This document shows, one piece after another, positions 5,775 to 10,086 of a stretch of DNA of 10,086 bases. This DNA is from Dehalococcoidia bacterium. GTDB lineage: Bacteria; Chloroflexota; Dehalococcoidia; Tepidiformales; Tepidiformaceae. The notes beneath the pieces were generated by a model that saw nothing but the letters and a program-made list of their open reading frames with translations, ran no database searches and had not been told where the DNA came from. The translations under genes and the position numbers were made by a program. How positions within the stretch are numbered: position 1 is the first letter of the stretch; every line of letters starts with the position of its first letter. The stretch spans positions 1-10,086 of the forward strand of contig SLAK01000290.1 in assembly GCA_007126855.1 (NCBI GenBank), in the 5' to 3' direction.

Positions 5775-7262
5775 TCAGGGCGCCCCTCGATTCGCGGCGC
5801 GCCGGCCCTCCGCCACCACCTCGTCCACCAGCACGCGCAAGTCCTCAGCCGTCGTGCCGTAGTGCAGCGTCGCCGCCCGGATGGCAAAGCGTCCATCCAG
5901 CTCCGCACCTGTCACGAAGACCCGCCCGGCGGACTGGAGTTCGTCGACGATGCGGCGATTCAAGGAGTCAAGCTCGGCATCTCCCGCCCCGTCGGGCCGG
6001 TACCGGAAGCACACGATCGACAGCTCCACCGGCGCCATCCGCTCCAGCGGCGGCGCCTCATCGACCATGGCGGCCAGCTCCGCCGCGCGGTCGTGCTGGT
6101 TGCGGATCAGCGCCGCCGCACCCTTCCGGCCCATGTGCGAAAGCGCCGCCCACAGCTTCAACGCCCGAAAGCCGCGCGTCTGCTGGAAGCCGTACTCCGA
6201 GAACCACGGCGGCCCGCCGATACCCGTGCCGGGCGTCGTCCGCAGGTAGGGCGGCACCAGGCTGAAGGCGTCACGCAGCAACTCCCCGTCGCGCACCAGC
6301 ACCGCGCCACACTCCACCGGCACCGACAGGCATTTGTGCGGGTCGAACGCGAGCGAGTCCACGCGCGCCAGCGGGCCCAGCCGGTCGTGAAGCCGCTCGT
6401 CCAGGGCGCCCGCCGCCCCGATCGCCCCGTCGACGTGCAGCCACAGCCCTTGCTCCCTGCTGATCTCCAGCAAAGCCCCCATGTCGTCGATCGCGCCCGT
6501 GTTCACGGTTCCCGCGCTCGCCACGACGCAGAACGGCCGGTGTCCCGCCGCGCGGTCCCGCCGGATCGCCTCGCGTAGCGCAGCCGTATCGACCCGGAAC
6601 GCGCCATCGGTATCCACCAGCCGCAGCGCATCGCGGCCCAGTCCGAGCAGCTCCATCGCCTTCTGCAGCGAGCTATGTACCTGCGTCGACGCATAGGCCA
6701 CGTAGCGCGGCGCCCCGGTCAGCCCGTCCCGCCGGACATCCACCCCGTCCGCACGCGTTGCCTGGTGTCGCGCCGCCGCCAGCCCCGTCAGGTTCGCCAT
6801 CGACCCGCCGCTCGTCAGCAACCCGAATGCGCCCGGTTCGTCCATACCTACCATCTCCAGCAGCCACCGGACGGCCGCATGCTCCAGGTAGATAGCCGCG
6901 TGATCGCCTCCCGCGCAGCTCGGGTCCATCGCCGCCGCAAGCATCTCCGCGGCCACGCCAACCGGCGCCGGCGGCGAATTCGCCCAGCCGAAGAAGCGCG
7001 GGTGTCCGTTGCCAAACGGCCGCGGCAGGATATGCTCCGCTATCGCATCCAGGATCGCCGCTGGAGAAAGCCCCTCCTCCGGGAACGGCATGCTCAGGAT
7101 GCCCCGGCGTTCCTCGCCGGACATCGGCTGGAACACCGGCCGCGAACGCATCTCGATGATATGGTCAGCGGCCAGGTCAGCCGCGCGGCGAAAGGTCTCC
7201 CGCAGCTCCGCGTCGCTCACGGCAGGAGGTTGCGGATCGTGGGAAGGCCCGCTTTCGGTCAT
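5775..7262 (-). CDS. Group II pyridoxal-phosphate-dependent decarboxylase
   Basis: Cytosolic fold-type I PLP enzyme (495 aa) of the aromatic-L-amino-acid/glutamate decarboxylase family. Motifs in order are GHPRFFGWANSPPAP (86-100), TSGGSMANL (150-158, phosphate binding), His196 in STQVHSS (stacks on PLP), VASAGTVNTGAIDD (247-260), HVDGAIGA (276-283, Asp278 to the pyridine nitrogen) and DPHKCL (307-312, Lys310 the Schiff-base lysine). FRALKLW (365-371) is the conserved C-terminal block. Length is normal for bacterial members. The motif usually read as HVDAAYGG is here HVDGAIGA, so a shifted substrate range is possible. The substrate cannot be assigned. The ATG at 7262 has AAGGAGGG six bases upstream. 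Longer in-frame reading to 7373 would overlap the divergent neighbour and has no RBS. Confidence 0.9.
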   Translation of the reverse strand: MTESGPSHDPQPPAVSDAELRETFRRAADLAADHIIEMRSRPVFQPMSGEERRGILSMPFPEEGLSPAAILDAIAEHILPRPFGNGHPRFFGWANSPPAPVGVAAEMLAAAMDPSCAGGDHAAIYLEHAAVRWLLEMVGMDEPGAFGLLTSGGSMANLTGLAAARHQATRADGVDVRRDGLTGAPRYVAYASTQVHSSLQKAMELLGLGRDALRLVDTDGAFRVDTAALREAIRRDRAAGHRPFCVVASAGTVNTGAIDDMGALLEISREQGLWLHVDGAIGAAGALDERLHDRLGPLARVDSLAFDPHKCLSVPVECGAVLVRDGELLRDAFSLVPPYLRTTPGTGIGGPPWFSEYGFQQTRGFRALKLWAALSHMGRKGAAALIRNQHDRAAELAAMVDEAPPLERMAPVELSIVCFRYRPDGAGDAELDSLNRRIVDELQSAGRVFVTGAELDGRFAIRAATLHYGTTAEDLRVLVDEVVAEGRRAANRGAP

Positions 7263-7346
7263 AGCTCCCTCCTTGACGCGTATGTCCGAATATCTTGCGC
7301 CCCCGGGCACAACATGGCGATGGCAATCCGGCGCCGCCGCGTCCCG

Positions 7347-7352
7347 TATACT
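7347..7352 (+). promoter_or_regulatory. -10 box in the decarboxylase/nitronate monooxygenase gap
   Basis: TATACT (5 of 6 to TATAAT) lies 20 bases before the ATG at 7373, so the leader would be about 14 nt, just enough for the GGAGGT RBS (7363-7368). No good -35 box stands 16-18 bases upstream. The 110-bp gap must also drive the divergent decarboxylase, for which I see only its RBS and no clear promoter. Confidence 0.35.
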
Positions 7353-7372
7353 CAAAGCTTCTGGAGGTACCA

Positions 7373-8269
7373 ATGGGCAACCGTGTATGTGAACTCTTCG
7401 GCGTCCGCTATCCGATCGTGATGGGCGGCATCTCGCAACTGCCCGAGCTGGCCGCCGTCGTCTCCGACGCTGGCGGGCTCGGCTGCATCGCCGGGGCTAC
7501 CGCGCCACCAAAGCTGCTACACGAGCGGATCCGCCGCTACAAAGAGCTGAGCGACAGGCCCTTCGCGGTCAACTTCCCCATCGTGCTCACGCCCGAGAAG
7601 GATATCGAGCCCAAGATGCAGATGATGATCGACGAGCAGGTGCCCGTCGTCATCACCTCCGCCGGCAACCCGAAACTCTGGACCAAATTCCTGCAGGATG
7701 GCGGCTGCAAAGTCGCCCACGTGCTGCCGACGCTCTACCACGCGAAGAAGGCGGTGGAAGCCGGCGTCGACGCCATCATCGCCGAGCCCGCCGAGTCCGG
7801 CGGCTACCGCGGCGAGCACGAAGTCAGCATGATGGTGCTCATCCCGGCCATCCGCCGCGCCTTCCCGGACGTTCCGGTCGTTGCCGCGGGCGCGGTCGCC
7901 GATGGCGCCGGTTTCGCCGCGGTCATGGCCCTGGGCGCCGAAGGGCTGCAGGTCGGCACCCGCTTCATCGCCACCGTCGAAGCCAACGCCCCCGACCACG
8001 TCCAGAAGCTCATCCTTGCCGCCAACGACATCTCGACCATGTCCGCCGAGGGGCGCGTGAAGCCGCGCATCTCGAAACCGGACTTCGCCATGGAAGTGCT
8101 GGGCGAGCGCAAGCAGACCCAGATGGGCCAGGTCGCCGCGCTCATCGACAGCATCGACCCGATCGCCGACGTCATGCGCGAACTCATCGAAGGCGGCCTC
8201 GCCACCGCCCGCCGCGTGCACGAAGAACTGGAGGAGCTGGCCGGGGCCGAGGAAGCTATCGCGGGGTAA
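7373..8269 (+). CDS. Nitronate monooxygenase/FabK-like FMN oxidoreductase with Tyr at the catalytic His position
   Basis: TIM-barrel FMN protein (298 aa) of the 2-nitropropane dioxygenase/enoyl-ACP reductase FabK superfamily. PIVMGGISQLPELAAVVSDA (14-33) is the N-terminal FMN block. PVVITSAGNP (91-100) is a barrel strand. PVVAAGAVADGAGFAAVMAL (168-187) followed by GAEGLQVGTRFIAT (188-201) is the phosphate-binding signature, usually AAGGIADG. The catalytic block normally reads E(A/S)GGHxG but here is ESGGYRG (141-147), so Tyr145 replaces the base His. Reaction class is therefore uncertain: nitronate oxidation, enoyl reduction or something else. The ATG at 7373 has GGAGGT four bases upstream. 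It is divergent from the PLP decarboxylase and ends 24 bp from the convergent hicA. Confidence 0.85.
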   Translation: MGNRVCELFGVRYPIVMGGISQLPELAAVVSDAGGLGCIAGATAPPKLLHERIRRYKELSDRPFAVNFPIVLTPEKDIEPKMQMMIDEQVPVVITSAGNPKLWTKFLQDGGCKVAHVLPTLYHAKKAVEAGVDAIIAEPAESGGYRGEHEVSMMVLIPAIRRAFPDVPVVAAGAVADGAGFAAVMALGAEGLQVGTRFIATVEANAPDHVQKLILAANDISTMSAEGRVKPRISKPDFAMEVLGERKQTQMGQVAALIDSIDPIADVMRELIEGGLATARRVHEELEELAGAEEAIAG

Positions 8270-8293
8270 GAGCGCGCAGGCCGGGAAGTTGCC

Positions 8294-8506
8294 TCAGAGT
8301 AGCCTTTTGAACTCTTCAATGGTCATGCCGGCATCCAACACGATCCCGGCCATGGTGAAGGCGTTCACCGGATTCCCGCGCGGTATAACGATCCGCCTCC
8401 GGCCATCAAACATGATGATGTGCTTGCCTTGACGTATGACACGGAAGCCAGCCCGTTCGAATGCCCGCACGGCCTGCTGGTGATTGACGCCTGGCAACCG
8501 AGGCAC
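8294..8506 (-). CDS. hicA: HicA family toxin (mRNA interferase)
   Basis: Small 70-aa double-stranded-RNA-binding-fold protein of the HicA/YcfA family, which cleaves mRNA and blocks growth when not held by HicB. The N-terminal LPGVNHQQAVRAFERAGF (4-21) is the usual helix. RQGKHIIM (25-32) holds the catalytic His29, in a GKH context instead of the common GSH. IPRGNPVNAFTMAGIVLDAG (41-60) and the final EEFKRLL are typical. The GTG start at 8506-8504 directly follows the hicB TAG (8509-8507), so translation is coupled to hicB, whose end supplies any RBS. The gene order hicB-hicA is the reverse of the E. coli locus. The catalytic residue is intact, so the toxin is probably active. Confidence 0.9.
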   Translation of the reverse strand: MPRLPGVNHQQAVRAFERAGFRVIRQGKHIIMFDGRRRIVIPRGNPVNAFTMAGIVLDAGMTIEEFKRLL

Positions 8507-8716
8507 CTATACGGCGACCTCAACCTCGCGGGACTCACCTTCATGCTCGGTTTCCTCTGCTGCCGCGAGGTACTCCCGGATCGCGTCCGCGATGTTCTCC
8601 AGCGCTTCCTCTTCGGTCTCACCTTGCGACCAACAACCCGGCAACGCGGGGCAGGAGACTGCCACACCTTCGTCCGAATGGATGAGCCGCACCTTGAAGC
8701 GGTTTACGTGCGTCAT
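8507..8716 (-). CDS. hicB: HicB family antitoxin, short form without DNA-binding domain
   Basis: 69-aa protein with the partial RNase H-like HicB fold. RFKVRLIHSDEGVAVSCPAL (6-25), PGCWSQGETEEEALENIADA (26-45) and IREYLAAAEE give the full strand-helix pattern of the domain that binds HicA. It ends in an acidic tail. The C-terminal HTH or ribbon-helix-helix domain of longer HicB proteins is missing, so classical autorepression by this protein is doubtful. The ATG (8716-8714) overlaps the yprB stop as ATGA, which points to coupled translation in a yprB-hicB-hicA operon. No strong RBS is seen. Alternatively it is expressed from the TACAAT box just upstream. Confidence 0.9.
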   Translation of the reverse strand: MTHVNRFKVRLIHSDEGVAVSCPALPGCWSQGETEEEALENIADAIREYLAAAEETEHEGESREVEVAV

Positions 8717-9975
8717 GGCCGTATTGTATCCCCGCCGCCACACGGACGCTCACCAACCGGCGCGACAACCCGCCGCCGCAGCCGCCCTTGCCGGTGCAAC
8801 AGCGCCTCCATGCTCGTCTCCGAGCCTGGCTCTCCCGCCCGGATGATGCCCCGCTGCGCCAGCTCGACTGCCTTGTTCACCAGCGCAAGCGCCTCGTCCT
8901 TGCGCCGCAGCCGGTGCTCCAGCAGCTTCGCCAGCTCCACGTAGGGCCGCAACCGCCGGTTGCGCGGCTCACTCAGCATCCGCTCCCAGCAGCGCGCCGC
9001 ATCCTCGTAGGCCGCGAGTCGCCAGTAACATCGCGCCATCTTCTCCAGCAGTTCCGCTCGCGCCGCTCGGCCCCGGGCCGTTTCCAGCGCGCGCTCGTAG
9101 TGCTCGGCCGCCCGCTGGAAGTCACCCGCGTATTCGCATGCCCGCGCCGCCTGCAACGCTTCCCCTTCACCCGAACAGTCCGCGGCCAGCCGTGCCATGA
9201 GCGCCACCAGCGACAGCACATCCCAGGCGTTGTGTCGCAGCACCGGCGCGATGTGCGTCGGGTCGCCGCTGCGCTGGAAGGCGAAGTAACGCTCCGGCAC
9301 TTCAAAGGAGGGACAGTCGTCCTCGCGCTCGAAGCCGAGCAGCCGCACCTCGACCTCCGGCAGCCGGTGCGAATCGAACACGCCGCGGAAGAGCCGCCGG
9401 TTCGGGTGCAGCAGGTCCAGGTGCGGCATCGCCCGGATGGGCAGCTTCGCGCGCGAGAGCACCGCGCGAGCTTCCAGTGCCGGCACATCAAAGGACTTGC
9501 CGTTGTAGCTCACCAGCGCGCCCGCCTGCGTCAGCTCCGTCGCCAGCCCACCCATCAGCCCGCCTTCGTACGACGGCGCCGGCAGCAGGAACTGCCGCAG
9601 CCGCAAAGCCGCACCCTCGAAGCGCGCAACCCCTGCCAGGAACACCAGCACCCCCGAGCCGCCCATCCCGGTCGTCTCGGTATCAAGGAAAAGGAAGTCG
9701 CTCGCGCCAAGCGCCTGCAACCGGTCGTCGCGGCCCTGGCTCGCCAGGGCCGAGGTGTCAACGTCCAGCGCCCGGTGCAGCGGGATCTCGCCGTGCTGAT
9801 AGCCACCTTCGTAGACGCTCTCGATCACGTAGCCGGGTCCGTGCGGGCTGTCGAACCATTCGCCGCCCAGCACCGAGAGATCGGCGAGCCCGGTGACGTT
9901 GGCGCCGACCGCCGTCCCGTGGTGGCTAACCGGCTGCGTCAGCGCGCCGCGCAGCCGGTCACGCAGCGCGCTCAT
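8713..9975 (-). CDS. yprB: YprB-like DEDD exonuclease (RNase H-like) with TPR-like C-terminus
   Basis: Predicted 3'-5' exonuclease of the RNase_H_2/YprB family, 420 aa, close to the Bacillus protein in length. The N-terminal 90 residues are the usual family lead-in. FLFLDTETTG (95-104) gives Asp98 and Glu100. SYNGKSFDVP (156-165) gives Asp163. RHNAWDVLSL (247-256) gives His248 and Asp252, so all acidic metal ligands are present. Residues 270-375 form repeated alpha-helical pairs with Ala/Tyr/Glu patterns of TPR type. In many genomes this gene follows a YprA-type DEAD/DEAH helicase and is linked to DNA repair. Here the upstream neighbour is out of view. The ATG at 9975 has GGGAGGT with six-base spacing. 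Its stop overlaps hicB. Confidence 0.88.
   Translation of the reverse strand: MSALRDRLRGALTQPVSHHGTAVGANVTGLADLSVLGGEWFDSPHGPGYVIESVYEGGYQHGEIPLHRALDVDTSALASQGRDDRLQALGASDFLFLDTETTGMGGSGVLVFLAGVARFEGAALRLRQFLLPAPSYEGGLMGGLATELTQAGALVSYNGKSFDVPALEARAVLSRAKLPIRAMPHLDLLHPNRRLFRGVFDSHRLPEVEVRLLGFEREDDCPSFEVPERYFAFQRSGDPTHIAPVLRHNAWDVLSLVALMARLAADCSGEGEALQAARACEYAGDFQRAAEHYERALETARGRAARAELLEKMARCYWRLAAYEDAARCWERMLSEPRNRRLRPYVELAKLLEHRLRRKDEALALVNKAVELAQRGIIRAGEPGSETSMEALLHRQGRLRRRVVAPVGERPCGGGDTIRP
8723..8728 (-). promoter_or_regulatory. Possible internal -10 box giving a leaderless hicB transcript
   Basis: TACAAT (5 of 6 to TATAAT) on the minus strand lies six bases before the hicB ATG, so transcription would start at or next to the A of ATG. 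It sits in the last codons of yprB. No good -35 box is found 17 bases upstream (GAGCGT). It would let the antitoxin-toxin pair be expressed apart from yprB. Confidence 0.3.
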
Positions 9976-10024
9976 GCGCCACCTCCCGCCGCTGCCATAC
10001 TGCCCATGCGAACATCTGTGCGAG

Positions 10025-10053
10025 AGTATCGGCCCTGGCCACCGATCGCGCAA
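10025..10053 (-). promoter_or_regulatory. Possible promoter of the yprB-hicB-hicA operon
   Basis: TTGCGC (10053-10048), a 17-base spacer and GATACT (10030-10025) on the minus strand resemble a sigma-A promoter (3 and 4 matches of 6). A start near 10018 gives a leader of about 43 nt to the ATG at 9975. The remaining bases to the right edge hold no gene I can support. Confidence 0.4.
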
Positions 10054-10086
10054 TGCTTATGACACGCCGCCCGGCGGTGGGCCCTC

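Noticed and set aside
7263..7373. 37-residue N-terminal extension of the PLP decarboxylase
   Set aside because: ATG 7262 has a strong RBS, while the extension has none and fills the divergent promoter gap.
9976..10053. 26-residue extension of YprB from TTG 10053
   Set aside because: ATG 9975 has GGGAGGT at good spacing, and the TTG belongs to a promoter-like -35 box.
10057..10086. Nine codons and TAA on the minus strand, or an ATG at 10053 on the plus strand, as parts of neighbouring genes
   Set aside because: Either could be a gene end or start cut by the edge, but too few codons are visible, no RBS is seen for the plus-strand ATG, and nothing identifies a family.

Overview
The window is GC-rich bacterial chromosome, densely coding, with strong AGGAGG-type ribosome binding sites before several genes. 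It carries a textbook CIRCE (HrcA) operator, a caa3-oxidase assembly factor, a YprB-type exonuclease and a short hicBA pair. I see no phage or IS signature, tRNA, rRNA or CRISPR array. This combination fits Chloroflexota (perhaps a Thermomicrobia-like lineage) best, but that is inference from gene content and composition, at roughly even odds.

Layout. Positions 1-3780 are on the minus strand. They hold a BcsA-like glycosyltransferase with a C-terminal PilZ domain (1837-3780), lgt (901-1737) and a caa3-type ctaG cut by the left edge (1-857). lgt and ctaG are linked by a 15-codon mini-ORF that overlaps the lgt stop and the ctaG start. Positions 3781-4271 form the most unusual stretch. A perfect CIRCE element sits on a minus-strand promoter, followed by a good RBS, an AUG held in a hairpin, several more hairpins and a probable rho-independent terminator, yet no chaperone gene follows. 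The glycosyltransferase then has its own promoter and a 10-codon upstream ORF.

On the plus strand, 4272-5759 encodes an FAD-dependent monooxygenase-like flavoprotein with its own promoter. It converges on a minus-strand group II PLP-dependent decarboxylase (5775-7262). That gene is divergent, across 110 bp, from a plus-strand nitronate monooxygenase/FabK-like FMN protein (7373-8269) in which the family's catalytic His position is Tyr. The right end is a compact minus-strand unit: yprB exonuclease with TPR-like tail (8713-9975), hicB antitoxin (8507-8716, ATGA overlap) and hicA toxin (8294-8506, start codon directly abutting the hicB stop).

How the genes work together. Three envelope functions lie at the left: lipoprotein maturation, terminal-oxidase assembly and c-di-GMP-gated polysaccharide synthesis. 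The middle holds orphan redox and PLP enzymes without an obvious shared pathway. The right holds a nuclease/toxin-antitoxin operon. The best candidate for something undescribed is the CIRCE-controlled short structured transcript at about 3862-4083. It could be a heat-shock small RNA, a very short heat-shock protein gene, or the scar of a deleted chaperone gene.
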